From JBQTKD01 sp052389435 (GTDB taxonomy: Bacteria; Actinomycetota; Actinomycetes; Sporichthyales; Sporichthyaceae), in the NCBI GenBank assembly GCA_052389435.1, contig JBQTIB010000032.1, positions 1 to 64,000 of the forward strand: a stretch of 64,000 bases of DNA, written 5' to 3'. The notes under the pieces were generated by a model, which saw only the letters and a list, made by a program, of their open reading frames with translations, was not told the origin of the DNA and made no database searches. The translations under genes were made by a program, and so were the position numbers. The number at the start of each line of letters is the position of its first letter. Position 1 is the stretch's first letter. Shown here one piece after another: positions 8,657 to 18,198 of the stretch.

Positions 8657-10065
8657 GGGCGCCTCGTTGGGCCGTTGCCCTCACCGCTACCGGCATCGTG
8701 GGTGCCGGGTCCCTGGCGCTCGCGCTGCCGGGATCGGCGCTCGCCGGTACGGGCGTGCCTGCCGCCGAGACGACTCGCTTCACCCTTACCGCGCGTGCCG
8801 ACGCGCTCCACTTCCAGATCAACGGCGACGAAGTTCCCGCCGCACAAAAGAACGACGCCGGCTCAGCCACGGCATCGGTCCAAACCAACAACAGCGGTGG
8901 CAGCAAGTCCTTCGCCGGAGCGCCCTACTACGGCAACACAGTGCAAACCGCCCCTGGCCTAGTGAACGGCATCCCGAACCAGTTCGGGGCCGGTCAGGTT
9001 CAGCTTCCATTCGGACAACTGCCCGGCTATGTGCAGGTCAACTCAACCAACGAGAAAACCAGCCTAACGGAGGAGGGTCAATACTACCGTGTCGCCGCGG
9101 AGGCACTGCCCTCCTCGGGTAAGGCTTCTTCTTTCTTCGGCGCTCCGGCAACGCTCCCGGCCCCAAATCAGCAGCAGTCGGCCACCGCCGAGACCAAGAG
9201 TGAAGGCTCGAAGGTCGTAGCCTCGGCCTTCGGCAGCTCGCAAGGAATCGTTACAGGCCCGTTGGAGATCGCAAACTCCACGGCAATCGCCTCGATCAAC
9301 CAGGCGGCTGGCGCGGCGCCCAAGATCGAGAGCAAGACCTTTGGTCGGTTCTCCGTCTCCGGTCAGGAGTTCGGGTTCGATCAGAACGGTTTCAAGTACC
9401 TCGGTCAGGACATGTCCAGCAAAGACGCCGTCGACCAAGCCAACGGTGTCCTAACCGCCGCGAACATCAAGATAGCCCTCGCTCCGGCGGTTCAGGAGAA
9501 GTCTCCCAGCGGGGGTACCCAATTCACGATCGGCGGTCTGACCGTGACCACGACCCAAGACAGCCCCACCGGGGCTGGCAAGTTCGAGTTCACCTACACC
9601 CTCGGCCGTGTCGTCATCAGCGCGGACGTGGCCAAGCTCGGCCTGTCGGCCAGCAACAGCGCCGAGCGCGCGGCAACCGAGAACACCGTGGTGCCGGCAA
9701 CGAAGACCTCGACCGGATCGACCAAGGCGAAGGCCAGCCAGATCGCCTCCGACGGCGTTTCCGCCTCGAGCCTGGACAGCTTTGCGCCCGAGGCACTGCA
9801 GGACGAGGCCGCAGCGGTCCCGACCACCGTGGCCACCGTTGCCGAGGACGGCTCGATCTCCGAATCGGTCGCGACCGAGGCCGAGATCGTCCAGCCCTCG
9901 ACGGTCAGCACCGACACGATCCGCACGCTCGGCTTCGCTCCGGCGGGCACCGGGAACGTGGGCGACTCCAGCATGCTGCTCTACATAATCCTGGTGGCGG
10001 CAGGCGCCGGTCTCGTCGGCGGCCCGTTCCTGTTCACCAAGTTCGCCGGTACACCGCAGGGCTGA
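8653..10065 (+). CDS. Exported, C-terminally membrane-anchored protein of the Liv operon
   Basis: A 470-residue protein with a Sec signal peptide (residues 1-32, ending near SALA-GTG), a long Ser/Thr/Ala/Gly-rich extracellular region, and one C-terminal helix (about residues 445-463) followed by a short FTKFAG tail, so it is probably anchored with its bulk outside. No family recognised. The first two-thirds uses more A/T-ending codons than its neighbours, which may point to later acquisition. The ATGA overlap with livF indicates joint expression; an adhesin-like or substrate-capture role for the transporter is speculation. Confidence 0.65.
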   Translation: MRAPRWAVALTATGIVGAGSLALALPGSALAGTGVPAAETTRFTLTARADALHFQINGDEVPAAQKNDAGSATASVQTNNSGGSKSFAGAPYYGNTVQTAPGLVNGIPNQFGAGQVQLPFGQLPGYVQVNSTNEKTSLTEEGQYYRVAAEALPSSGKASSFFGAPATLPAPNQQQSATAETKSEGSKVVASAFGSSQGIVTGPLEIANSTAIASINQAAGAAPKIESKTFGRFSVSGQEFGFDQNGFKYLGQDMSSKDAVDQANGVLTAANIKIALAPAVQEKSPSGGTQFTIGGLTVTTTQDSPTGAGKFEFTYTLGRVVISADVAKLGLSASNSAERAATENTVVPATKTSTGSTKAKASQIASDGVSASSLDSFAPEALQDEAAAVPTTVATVAEDGSISESVATEAEIVQPSTVSTDTIRTLGFAPAGTGNVGDSSMLLYIILVAAGAGLVGGPFLFTKFAGTPQG

Positions 10066-10094
10066 CGCACGATCGGATCCACACCGAGCAACGA

Positions 10095-10133
10095 GAAACT
10101 GCCCGTCGGCCAACCAGGTCGACGGGCAGTTTC
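10095..10133. terminator. Bidirectional terminator
   Basis: A perfect 14-bp stem (arms 10095-10108 and 10120-10133) with an 11-nt loop, beginning GAAACTGCCC and ending in TTTC. It lies between the end of the plus-strand Liv operon and the end of a minus-strand gene, so it can serve both. Confidence 0.85.
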
Positions 10134-10166
10134 GTTGTGCGGGAGTCCAGACGGTATCCCTGGGCC

Positions 10167-11261
10167 CTAGGCCGGGGTGCGTTCCAGGAGCCGCTGCGGC
10201 AAATCGGTGGAGCGCTCCGGAAGACGCGAGTCCCAGAAGCCGTTGCCGACCAGGGCCAGGGTTTCGGCGATCCGAACCGCCACCGGGCGTTCGTCCTTGC
10301 CGAGCAGGGCGGCGATCTGAGCGGTCCGCATCGCTTCGGACTGCACCAGCAGGCCGAGCTGGATACGCGTGGAAACGTTGCGGCCGGCCTTGGGATCGGG
10401 GGTGTCGTAGAGCCGATTCGAGGCTTCGGTCAGGGCCACGGCAAGCCTGCCGAGTTCCTCCAGATCGGTTTTCGCGATGGCGTCGACCTCGGCCTTCGGC
10501 GCCGGAATGCCCGCCTTGGCAACAGCGTCGGCCCAGGCCGCGAAGTCCTGCTCGGGACGCGTCGGCTGATACGCGCGCTCCACGGGAGCGGTCGAGCCGG
10601 GAAAGGTCAGCGGTGCACCGGGGGCGATCTCGCTGCCGGCGAAGGAGGGAACCTGCTCGGGCGGGGTGAACTGGAAGGACTCGGTGGACTTGACGCCATC
10701 GTTGGTGAACGGCTCGAGGTCGGACTTCGCGAGGTCGTACACGCGGTCCGCGAGCGTCTTGAGCCGCAGGATTTGACGCTGGATCTGCGTACGGAGCTCG
10801 GCATCGGAGACTCCGGCACCGAGCTTGGCGAGCCGGGCGGTCTCGGTGTAGAGCTGGAAGGCGTCTCGGAAGTTCGCGAGCGCCAGTGGCGCCGGGCCGA
10901 ACGCGGTGCGCTTGGACAGGAAGTCCAACGCCTCCATGTAGTTGGTGAACGCGCGATCGGCGGCCGTACCGACGTTCGCGGCGTCGGTCTTGCCGCCGAT
11001 CCAGTCGTAGACAACCTTGAGGTAGTCCAGCGTGCCCTGACCGGCGCCCGCAGTGTCGCGCAGGATTTCGTCGCGCCACACCTGGCCGGGAGTGCTGGTG
11101 GCCTGAGCGGCCGGCTTGGTGCCGTCGTCGTCGCCGCGCATGCCGAAGGCGGCGCCACCGCCGGCGGCGATCGCGACGACCAGTACGGCGCTGCCCCACA
11201 CCGTCGGCTTGCTCCATGGGGACCGTTGTGCGGAGCCCGGTGCGGGCCGGGACTTTGCCAT
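10167..11261 (-). CDS. Membrane-anchored protein of unknown function
   Basis: A 364-residue protein with a short cytoplasmic N-terminus, one transmembrane helix (about residues 22-42) and a long, mostly helical extracellular region with predicted heptad-like stretches. No family recognised. I chose ATG 11261 with the upstream GGACGG; an in-frame TTG four codons earlier is an alternative. It lies head-to-tail behind another small membrane protein gene (11296-12111) on the same strand. Confidence 0.65.
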   Translation of the reverse strand: MAKSRPAPGSAQRSPWSKPTVWGSAVLVVAIAAGGGAAFGMRGDDDGTKPAAQATSTPGQVWRDEILRDTAGAGQGTLDYLKVVYDWIGGKTDAANVGTAADRAFTNYMEALDFLSKRTAFGPAPLALANFRDAFQLYTETARLAKLGAGVSDAELRTQIQRQILRLKTLADRVYDLAKSDLEPFTNDGVKSTESFQFTPPEQVPSFAGSEIAPGAPLTFPGSTAPVERAYQPTRPEQDFAAWADAVAKAGIPAPKAEVDAIAKTDLEELGRLAVALTEASNRLYDTPDPKAGRNVSTRIQLGLLVQSEAMRTAQIAALLGKDERPVAVRIAETLALVGNGFWDSRLPERSTDLPQRLLERTPA

Positions 11262-11295
11262 GAATCCGTCCAAGGTCTAGGTGACTTCGTCCAAC

Positions 11296-12111
11296 CTACT
11301 TCGCATCGCGCAGCCTCGCGGCCGGCCAGCAGACGGCCTCTTCCGTGGTCCCCTTGACGTTGACCACCAGCGCGACCCAGTCCCCGTCGAAGCCACCGCC
11401 CACGACCCGGACCTTCGTGCCGTCCTCCACCGGCCGCGGCAGCCGTCCCTGCCAAAGCACCCGACGCCTGTCGGGCATCACCAGCGTGGCGCGGTAGAAC
11501 TGGCCGGTGCCGCGGCGCCACCCGGCCCACAGGCGACCCTGCGGGGGAGTCGCCTTCGCCACCTCGACCATCCGGACGATCGTGGACTGCTCGAGCTTGT
11601 CCGGCCGACGAATGGACCGCATCGCCCGGTACGGGGCCATGCCGGGGCCCCAGCCGAGGCCGATGAACACCACGAAGGCGAGGAAGACGCCGAACAGGGC
11701 GTCGCCGACGGCCTTGTTCTTCGCGCCGATGTCGTCTGCAAGGACAACTCGGCCGGCCGGGTTGACCACGACGGTGACCTCGTCGCCGACCTTCGGGACC
11801 AGCTTGGGGTTCTCCAGTGCCACGTCCCGATCGTCGAGGCGGACGGTGAAGGTGGACCCCACGTTGGTCGGCTCCACGGCGATCACGCGGACTTCGCGGG
11901 GCTGGCCGAGTTCGCGCAGTTTCTGGTCGTAGGAGTAGCTGTTCGCGGCGGCGAGGGGGGCGAAGACGGCGATGGCCAGAAAGACTCCGCCCAGGCCCCA
12001 CCAGCGCAGCCACTGCCGGCCCGCGGCGCGCTGCACCACGTCTCCGCGGTCGCGGCCGACGATCAGCCGCGACCAGTCGTTGCGATCCACGTGCGCTCCC
12101 GCCGACTTCAC
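11296..12111 (-). CDS. DUF3592-like two-helix membrane protein
   Basis: A 271-residue protein from GTG 12111, preceded by GGAG 8 nt upstream. Two transmembrane helices (around residues 30-52 and 128-148) flank an extracellular beta-rich domain of about 75 residues with VxVNPxGRVVLADD, the layout of DUF3592-like proteins. A basic cytoplasmic C-terminal domain follows. No enzymatic motif is seen. Function unknown. Confidence 0.6.
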   Translation of the reverse strand: MKSAGAHVDRNDWSRLIVGRDRGDVVQRAAGRQWLRWWGLGGVFLAIAVFAPLAAANSYSYDQKLRELGQPREVRVIAVEPTNVGSTFTVRLDDRDVALENPKLVPKVGDEVTVVVNPAGRVVLADDIGAKNKAVGDALFGVFLAFVVFIGLGWGPGMAPYRAMRSIRRPDKLEQSTIVRMVEVAKATPPQGRLWAGWRRGTGQFYRATLVMPDRRRVLWQGRLPRPVEDGTKVRVVGGGFDGDWVALVVNVKGTTEEAVCWPAARLRDAK

Positions 12112-12149
12112 TGTCCGCTCCGAGACCGATCGTAGGGGATGACGCGGGG

Positions 12150-12494
12150 TCAGAACTCTTCGTAGTGCGTATCGGCGATGCCGGGAATGCCGGGCCCGTA
12201 CACGTACACCATGTGGGCGTACTCGGGGGCGCTGTAGCGGGCCAACTGGCCTCCAGGCACGACGATTCGATCGCCGGGGCCCAGCACGTGCGTAGCCCCC
12301 GCACAGGTCACGTGCAGTTCGCCGGCCACGACGACGTTGACCTCGGCGTGTTGGTGGCGATCGGTGAACGCGGCGCGGGCGAGTGTCCACTCGCCGATCG
12401 AGACCCCGTCGACGGTGCTGGGCTCGTCGGCGGCAATGCGCGCCATGGAGGGATGGGGGCGCAGGTCGCCGCGCACCGGGCAGACGTCGGTCAT
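12150..12494 (-). CDS. Small cupin-domain protein
   Basis: A 114-residue single-domain cupin. Metal-ligand positions of cupin motif 1 appear as HQHAEVNVVVAGELHV and motif 2 as PGDRIVVPGGQLARYS. Small cupins are dioxygenases, isomerases or small-molecule sensors, and the sequence does not decide which. ATG 12494 was preferred over a GTG five codons upstream. It is divergent from the TIGR03084-like gene at 12686. Confidence 0.75.
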   Translation of the reverse strand: MTDVCPVRGDLRPHPSMARIAADEPSTVDGVSIGEWTLARAAFTDRHQHAEVNVVVAGELHVTCAGATHVLGPGDRIVVPGGQLARYSAPEYAHMVYVYGPGIPGIADTHYEEF

Positions 12495-12628
12495 GAGTCC
12501 AGGATGCACGGTTGGTCACGGATCCGCATCCCCGAACCCTTCCATCGCGGGTAAGTCGTCGCTAACATGGATTCCGGTTCACCGATCCGCCTGGTGCGTG
12601 GCAGTTTCTCGCCTGAGGTACATGGCCG

Positions 12629-12644
12629 GTAACCGCGGTTTCCC
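12629..12644. promoter_or_regulatory. Palindrome in a divergent promoter region
   Basis: GGTAACCGCGGTTTCC is a 16-bp near-perfect palindrome (core AACCGCGGTT exact) located 42 bp before the GTG of the TIGR03084-like gene and in the gap shared with the divergent cupin gene. It is a plausible repressor operator; the cognate protein is unknown. Confidence 0.35.
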
Positions 12645-12685
12645 GGGGGGACGCCGCACAGACCAGCCCATCGAAAGGGGCGCCG

Positions 12686-13540
12686 GTGGCCGCGTCCGTG
12701 CACGAGATCGTCGCGGACCTACAGGCCGAGACCGAAGTACTCGAGGGCATGCTCGCCGGTCTTCCGGCCGACGTCTGGGAGGTGCCCACGCCGGCGATCG
12801 GCTGGGCCGTGCGGGATCAGATCAGCCATCTCGCGTACTTCGACGAGATGAGCGTGCTGGCGATGACCGACGCCGACCGGTTTCGCCGCGAGGCCGACGC
12901 GCAGATCGCCGGCGGCATGGACTTTCCCGACCGCCTCGCGGCGCAGTTTCGGGACATGCCGGTGGCCGAACTGCACGCCTGGTTTCGCACCGCGCGACGC
13001 AGCCTCATTCGGGAGTCCTCCGCTCGCGAGGCCGCCGAACGCGTGCCCTGGTACGGCCCGGCGATGAGCCTGGCCTCGTGCGTCACGGCTCGGCTGATGG
13101 AGACCTGGGCCCACGGCCAGGACGTGGCGGACGCGCTCGGCGTGCACCGCGAGCCGAGCGCGCGGCTCAGGCACGTTGCGCACCTCGGCGTGCGCGCGCT
13201 GCCCTACAGCTACCAGGTCCGCCGCCTCGAGGTGCCGCAGACTCCGATCCGCGTCGAGTTGACCGGGCCCGACGCGGCCCTGTGGACCTGGGGTCCCGAG
13301 GACGCCGTCGATCGAGTCGCCGGCAACGCCCTGGAGTTCTGCCTCGTCGTCGCCCAGCGGCGCCACCACCACGACACGAACCTCAAGATCACCGGTCCGG
13401 TCGCCGCGGAGTGGATGGAGATCGCCCAGGCGTTCGCCGGTGCCGCCGGTCCCGGCCGCAGACCCGCGAGTCACGAGCTTCCCGCCCCCGCCGCGCGCGC
13501 CTCCGCGAGCGCCGGGCTGGTGGCCGCCGGCGAGGCCTAG
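12686..13540 (+). CDS. TIGR03084 family DinB-fold (mycothiol-dependent isomerase-like) protein
   Basis: A 284-residue protein with the N-terminal DinB/maleylpyruvate isomerase-like four-helix domain (metal ligand patterns ISHLAYFDE, ETWAHGQDVADAL, and HHHDTNLKI later) and the C-terminal domain of the TIGR03084 family. These are typical of mycothiol-producing actinobacteria and often sit in acyl-CoA or steroid catabolic neighbourhoods. GTG start at 12686 has AAAGGGG upstream. The reaction of this subfamily is not established. Confidence 0.8.
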   Translation: MAASVHEIVADLQAETEVLEGMLAGLPADVWEVPTPAIGWAVRDQISHLAYFDEMSVLAMTDADRFRREADAQIAGGMDFPDRLAAQFRDMPVAELHAWFRTARRSLIRESSAREAAERVPWYGPAMSLASCVTARLMETWAHGQDVADALGVHREPSARLRHVAHLGVRALPYSYQVRRLEVPQTPIRVELTGPDAALWTWGPEDAVDRVAGNALEFCLVVAQRRHHHDTNLKITGPVAAEWMEIAQAFAGAAGPGRRPASHELPAPAARASASAGLVAAGEA

Positions 13541-13554
13541 CCAGATCGCTACGC

Positions 13555-13589
13555 GAGGCGGGCGGCCCCACCTGGGAGCCGCCCGCTTC
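13555..13589. terminator. Bidirectional terminator
   Basis: A 12-bp GC-rich stem (arms around 13555-13566 and 13578-13589, 11-nt loop) between convergent genes ending at 13540 and 13604, ending in TTC. Confidence 0.75.
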
Positions 13590-13603
13590 GTCGTGCCGGT
13601 TGC

Positions 13604-14842
13604 CTACTCGGCGAGTTGGTCACCCATGAGGTAGTACTCGCCTAGGAACGCACGGTTCTGCGCGGCGTTGAGCGGCTGGAACATGGACGCGGCCGCGTCG
13701 CGGTACATCCGCTCGAAGATCGTGCCGGAGCGGAACGACATGCCGCCCACCATGCTCATGGCCTCCTTCGTCATGTGCAGGGTGTTCTTGGCAACCTCGG
13801 TCTTGGCGATGCAGATGAACGGGAACCGCTCCTCCGCCGTCCAGTGCTCGTCGTCGTGGCCCGAGCTCAGGTCGTGACAGGTCTGCTGGATCAGCCTGCG
13901 GTTGATCTCGCACCGCACCGCCATGTCCCCGACGCCGTCGACGATGTGCCCGATCTGACCGACCTTCACGTCTGCGGCGGCGATCGCTCCGAAGGTCGCT
14001 CCGAGGGTCTTCTTGGCGAGCAGGGCCTTGGACTCCTCGAAGCAGCGCAGCCCGAGCCCGCGGTAGATGCTCGCGAACAGGACCACGAACCACTCGAGGG
14101 TGAGGAACGCGCCCGCGCGCCACTCGCAGCCGCGGCCGTTCTCGGGGATGTAGAAGCCGTCGAAGACGATGTTCTGGGTGCCGGTGGCGTGCATGCCCAT
14201 CGCGTCCCAGACACGCTCGATCCGCACGCCGTCGCCCTGGCCGGTGTCCCGATCGACGGTGAACTCGGCGATGAAGGAGAACTCCGCGTCGACCCAGTCC
14301 TCGTAGGCCTCGGGCATGTTGCCCTCGGCGTCGGTGATGGTCGCGACCGTGACGATGATGTCGGCCGCCTCGCACAGCGTGCCCCAGTTCTTCTGCCCGT
14401 ACAGGCGCCACCCGCCCTCGGGCTGCGGCACCGCCTTCACGTCCGCGAGCCCGGAGAAGCCCGCGCGCTTTTCGGAGATGGGCCCGAAGACGATGTCTCC
14501 GTCGTTGACGATCCGGTTGAACCAGTACTTCTTCTGCTCCTCGTCGAACAGGCCGAGCATCATGCCGACCAGGCCCATGTGCATGTTGTAGGCCAGCGCG
14601 ATCGCCGAGTCGCCGCGGGACAGTTCGGTCATGACCTGCGAGCACAGCCACAGGTCTCCCCCGTCGCCGCCGTACTCCGTCGGTACGACCAGGGGCACGA
14701 GGCCGCTGCTCTTGAACGCGTCGATCGACTCGTAGGAGAAGCGGTTCTCCCGGTCCGCCGCGGGGCCGAGTTCCCGGAAGGTCTCCGACAGGGTCGCGGC
14801 GCGCTTGAGGGAGATCGCAGTGAGTTCGTCGTAGGTGGTCAT
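13604..14842 (-). CDS. Acyl-CoA dehydrogenase-like flavoprotein
   Basis: A 412-residue protein of the acyl-CoA dehydrogenase fold. It has the N-terminal helical domain (TELSRGDSAIALAYNMH), middle beta domain (AGFSGL...GWRLYGQKNWGTL) and C-terminal helical domain. It is a close paralogue of the protein at 34283-35527 and shares the C-terminal RDAAASMFQPLNA instead of the usual stretch of fatty-acyl dehydrogenases, so a monooxygenase-like or atypical desaturation role is possible. ATG 14842 has GAGGGG upstream. The SnoaL-like gene lies 11 bp upstream in the same operon. Confidence 0.8.
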   Translation of the reverse strand: MTTYDELTAISLKRAATLSETFRELGPAADRENRFSYESIDAFKSSGLVPLVVPTEYGGDGGDLWLCSQVMTELSRGDSAIALAYNMHMGLVGMMLGLFDEEQKKYWFNRIVNDGDIVFGPISEKRAGFSGLADVKAVPQPEGGWRLYGQKNWGTLCEAADIIVTVATITDAEGNMPEAYEDWVDAEFSFIAEFTVDRDTGQGDGVRIERVWDAMGMHATGTQNIVFDGFYIPENGRGCEWRAGAFLTLEWFVVLFASIYRGLGLRCFEESKALLAKKTLGATFGAIAAADVKVGQIGHIVDGVGDMAVRCEINRRLIQQTCHDLSSGHDDEHWTAEERFPFICIAKTEVAKNTLHMTKEAMSMVGGMSFRSGTIFERMYRDAAASMFQPLNAAQNRAFLGEYYLMGDQLAE

Positions 14843-14853
14843 CGCAGTTCCCC

Positions 14854-15258
14854 TCACTGCGCGGGCGTGGCCGCGGCCACGACCTGTTGCATGTCCCAGT
14901 AGTCCGCCCAGCGGGAGATCTTGCCCTCGGCGTTGAAGGTGAACACGGCGCCGATCGGGATGGGCAGGTACCGCTCGCCCTTGGCGTTTTTCATGTAGTC
15001 GATCCGCTCGGTCCACACGTCGTCACCGACCTGGACGATCTTGGAGAACTCGACGTCGATCGACTCCACGCCCATCGAACGGAACGGGGCGAGGATCTCG
15101 ATGGCGGCGTTGGGCCCGACGACTGCCGGGATGTTGGGGTGCGCGATGTAGACGCCGTCGGGCGCCAGGTGGTCGCGGTAGGACTGCAGAAACGAGTCCC
15201 AGTCCTTGCCCCAGGCCGCGAAAAGCTCTTCGACGATGGGTACGAGGTCTTGCGCCAT
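14854..15258 (-). CDS. SnoaL/limonene-epoxide-hydrolase-like (NTF2-fold) protein
   Basis: A 134-residue single NTF2-fold domain, beginning LVPIVEELFAAWGKDW and ending with GKISRWADYWDMQQV, the typical last strand of SnoaL-like proteins. Such proteins act as cyclases, isomerases, epoxide hydrolases or ligand binders. First gene of an operon with the acyl-CoA dehydrogenase-like gene, so it probably acts on the same substrate. Divergent from the GAF-LuxR regulator at 15425. Confidence 0.8.
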   Translation of the reverse strand: MAQDLVPIVEELFAAWGKDWDSFLQSYRDHLAPDGVYIAHPNIPAVVGPNAAIEILAPFRSMGVESIDVEFSKIVQVGDDVWTERIDYMKNAKGERYLPIPIGAVFTFNAEGKISRWADYWDMQQVVAAATPAQ

Positions 15259-15424
15259 GACGGATCCTCTCGATTGTCTACTAGCCAGGTGGTGGCGTCA
15301 GGGCTCATTCTTCGACCGAACAGACGCGATGTAAATGGCGGTTCACTACAACTGTCGCAAGTGGTCACCGAAAAGGCGGGCCTGTAACACCTAGGGGATA
15401 GGTCCATTCGAAAGGGCAGTGCAG

Positions 15425-16378
15425 ATGGCAGACGAGCTGGACGGTTACGAGCGCGAAGTCGCATCGGACGCCTTCGCGCGGAGTGTCACCAACATGCGCG
15501 CCCTCCTCGCCGTGCTGCCTTCGCTGGAGGCGGCTCCGTGCACGGTTCCAGACCTCGTGGCCCTCGCACCCGAGCTCGTCTGCGAACTCGGCTTCGACCG
15601 TGGACTGGTCAGTCGCGTCGAGAACGGCGTGTGGCACCCGGTGCTGATGTACATCGTGGGCGATCCGGCGTGGGCCAGGGAGATCGGCTCGGCCGGCGCC
15701 GAGGCGCCGCTCAAGCTCGAACCGGGCCTGCACGAAACGACGCTGGTGCTCGAGCGCCGTCCGATCCTGGTGCTCGACGCGCAGCGCCACGACACCGACC
15801 ACTGGGGACACCCGGGCATGGTCGCCGCGTCCAAGACGAACTCCTACGTGGCCGCTCCGATCATGTCCGGAGGCGAAGTCGTCGGGATTCTGACGGGCGA
15901 TCGGTATGCCTCCGGGCGCGACGTGGACGAGCTGGACCGCGATCTGCTGGCGGCGTTCGCCGAGGTCTTCCAACTGGCCCTGAGCCGCGCGGCGCTCGCG
16001 GAGAACCTCACTGCGGCCGAGCAACTCCTGGCGCAGCTGGCCGACGCGCTCGGGACCGCACGGAACCAGGTTCACCGCACACCGCGGGTCGGCCTCGAGC
16101 GCAGTCCCGAGGAGCTGCCGCACGGCATGGTGGTGCGCTCGCGCCCGCGCACGCCGAATCCGCTCCCCGCCACGCTGACCCCACGCGAGTTGGAGGTGCT
16201 CGAACTGATGGCCGGCGGTCGAACGAACCTGTCGATCGCCCAACAGCTGTTCATCACCGACGGCACCGTCAAGCAGCACGTCAAGCACGTGCTGCGAAAG
16301 CTCAACGTCACCAACCGCTCCGAGGCGGTCGTCCGATGGTTCCAAGCAGGCGGAGCGGATGCCGAGAGTGGCGTCTAA
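15425..16378 (+). CDS. LuxR-family regulator with GAF-like sensor domain
   Basis: A 317-residue protein: a GAF-like domain (about residues 45-190, with SYVAAPIMSGGEVVGILTGD) and a C-terminal LuxR helix-turn-helix (about residues 245-307; LTPRELEVLELMAGG and IAQQLFITDGTVKQHVKHVL). ATG 15425 has AAAGGG 8 nt upstream; the GTG two codons earlier is too close to that site. It lies divergent from the SnoaL/dehydrogenase pair and just upstream of a binding lipoprotein gene, so either could be its target. Confidence 0.85.
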   Translation: MADELDGYEREVASDAFARSVTNMRALLAVLPSLEAAPCTVPDLVALAPELVCELGFDRGLVSRVENGVWHPVLMYIVGDPAWAREIGSAGAEAPLKLEPGLHETTLVLERRPILVLDAQRHDTDHWGHPGMVAASKTNSYVAAPIMSGGEVVGILTGDRYASGRDVDELDRDLLAAFAEVFQLALSRAALAENLTAAEQLLAQLADALGTARNQVHRTPRVGLERSPEELPHGMVVRSRPRTPNPLPATLTPRELEVLELMAGGRTNLSIAQQLFITDGTVKQHVKHVLRKLNVTNRSEAVVRWFQAGGADAESGV

Positions 16379-16569
16379 TCCCAGGGTGTTAGGCGCGATA
16401 TCTCCATAGTGATACGTGGGATCCGGTCTCGCACCAAAGGGTTATTCGAAGATGTCCCCTTGGCGAGATGTGGGCGGTGATCTGCCTCATAAGGATTGGG
16501 TCACTGGTTAGCGACTGTTCACCTGGTCCGGAGTCAACCCCGAGGCTCGACTTTCAGGAGATGTCCCAC

Positions 16570-18165
16570 ATGACTTCAATCAAACGCGGTTCGGCGATCG
16601 CGATCCCGCTGGCCGTGAGCGCGGCGCTGGTGCTCACCGCATGCGGCGGCGGCGACGCCGAGGTCGCCCAGGCTCCCGCCGCCCCCACCGCAGCCGAGGC
16701 TCCAATCGAAGCCCAAGCCCCGGCGGACGCCGACGACTCCCAGCAACCCGAGGCGCCGGCCGCCGCAGCCAAGGCGGCAGAGCGGACTGCTCCTCGCGCA
16801 GTAGTCGCCGCGCCCAAGGCGGCTCCCGCCGTGAAGGCAAAGGCGGTCGCCGCAAGGGAGAAGAGCGCCCCGGCCGCCAAGGCGGCGAAGGCCGCCCCGG
16901 CGTCGAAGGCCGCCGCCGGCGGTGCGGAACTCGCTCCCGGAATGGTGTCGATCGACTCGGCCGAAGAGGCCGTGGAGAACGCGCGCATCGCGGAGGCGAA
17001 GCAGGGCCTGACCGACACCGGAGTGACGAAGAATCAGATCAAGGTCGGGACAATCAACATGCACAGCCTGCCGTTGGCGGGCGTGTTCGTGCGTCAACTG
17101 GCCAACGGCACCGTGGGTACCGCCAACGCGATCAACGACCGCGGTGGCGTTCTCGGGCGGCGGATGCAGGTCATCGACTGCGACGACGCCACGGGCGAGG
17201 TGTCCCGGACCAAGTCCTGCATCAAGAAGATGGTGGCCCAGGACAAGATTTTCTCCTTCATCGGCATCACCAGTTGGGGCAGCGCCTCGATCCACGACGA
17301 CCTGGCCCAGCACAAGATCCCCGCCGTGGGGCAGTGGGCCTACTCGCAGACCGAGTGGCAGGACCCCTACATGTTCCCGGTCCACATGTCGATGATCCAC
17401 GAGGCGATGGCCAACGCGAACTGGGTTCGCAACGTCATGAAGGTCAAGACCTACGGCCTCATCTGCCTCAACTCCCCGGAGATGCAGCTCGCCTGCGCCG
17501 CGGCTGCGAAGATCCTGGACGCCTCGGGCGCGAAGCTGGTCAAGAAGGCCGACGTCTCCATCTCCGAGACCTCGATGTCCTCACAGGTCATTGCGATGCG
17601 TGCCGCCAATCCCGAGCACATCCTCCACTACGTCATCAACCCCGCGACGACGGCGAAGTTCGTCGTGGAGTCCTCGCAGCAGAACTACTGGCCCTCCAAG
17701 GGCATCTCCGGCAACCACCTCGCCGCCGAGGTCCTGGGCACGCTCTTCGGCAAGCACCCGGTGGGGCGGTATTGGACCAACACCACCTATCGCATGTGGG
17801 GCCCGGAGTTCACCTCGACGATGAACAAGTACGCCCGCCAGAACGCCGGTACGAACCACCACATTGTCCAGGCCGCCTACGTGGGCGTACAGGTCTTCGC
17901 GCAGGCGGCAAAGGCCGTCGGTCCCAACCTCACCCGCGAACGGCTGATGGCGCAGTTGAACAACGGCGACATCTACGCCGCGGACGCCTCGCTCGACCAG
18001 AAATTCTCCTACCGCAAGTCCGAAAGATTCGGCGAGAACTGGGATCGAAACATGGGCCAGGGCCGTGAGTTCATGTACCGGTACACCTCGTCCAACACTC
18101 GCTCCAACCCGGACGGCTCCCCGAACGGCTTCGAACTCGAGGACGTCATCTACACCTGGAAGTAG
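16570..18165 (+). CDS. Second branched-chain-type ABC substrate-binding lipoprotein
   Basis: A 531-residue lipoprotein with signal ending LVLTAC (Cys25), an Ala/Lys/Pro-rich linker (about residues 30-125) and a type I periplasmic-binding domain. AGGAG lies 9 nt before ATG 16570; the in-frame ATG at 16561 abuts it. It resembles the protein at 2405-4054 in layout but has no permease or ATPase of its own here, so it may feed the Liv operon at 5-8.6 kb or another transporter. Followed by a strong terminator. Confidence 0.85.
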   Translation: MTSIKRGSAIAIPLAVSAALVLTACGGGDAEVAQAPAAPTAAEAPIEAQAPADADDSQQPEAPAAAAKAAERTAPRAVVAAPKAAPAVKAKAVAAREKSAPAAKAAKAAPASKAAAGGAELAPGMVSIDSAEEAVENARIAEAKQGLTDTGVTKNQIKVGTINMHSLPLAGVFVRQLANGTVGTANAINDRGGVLGRRMQVIDCDDATGEVSRTKSCIKKMVAQDKIFSFIGITSWGSASIHDDLAQHKIPAVGQWAYSQTEWQDPYMFPVHMSMIHEAMANANWVRNVMKVKTYGLICLNSPEMQLACAAAAKILDASGAKLVKKADVSISETSMSSQVIAMRAANPEHILHYVINPATTAKFVVESSQQNYWPSKGISGNHLAAEVLGTLFGKHPVGRYWTNTTYRMWGPEFTSTMNKYARQNAGTNHHIVQAAYVGVQVFAQAAKAVGPNLTRERLMAQLNNGDIYAADASLDQKFSYRKSERFGENWDRNMGQGREFMYRYTSSNTRSNPDGSPNGFELEDVIYTWK

Positions 18166-18198
18166 CACGGGCAGCGCGCTGCGCTGCACCCCAAGAAC

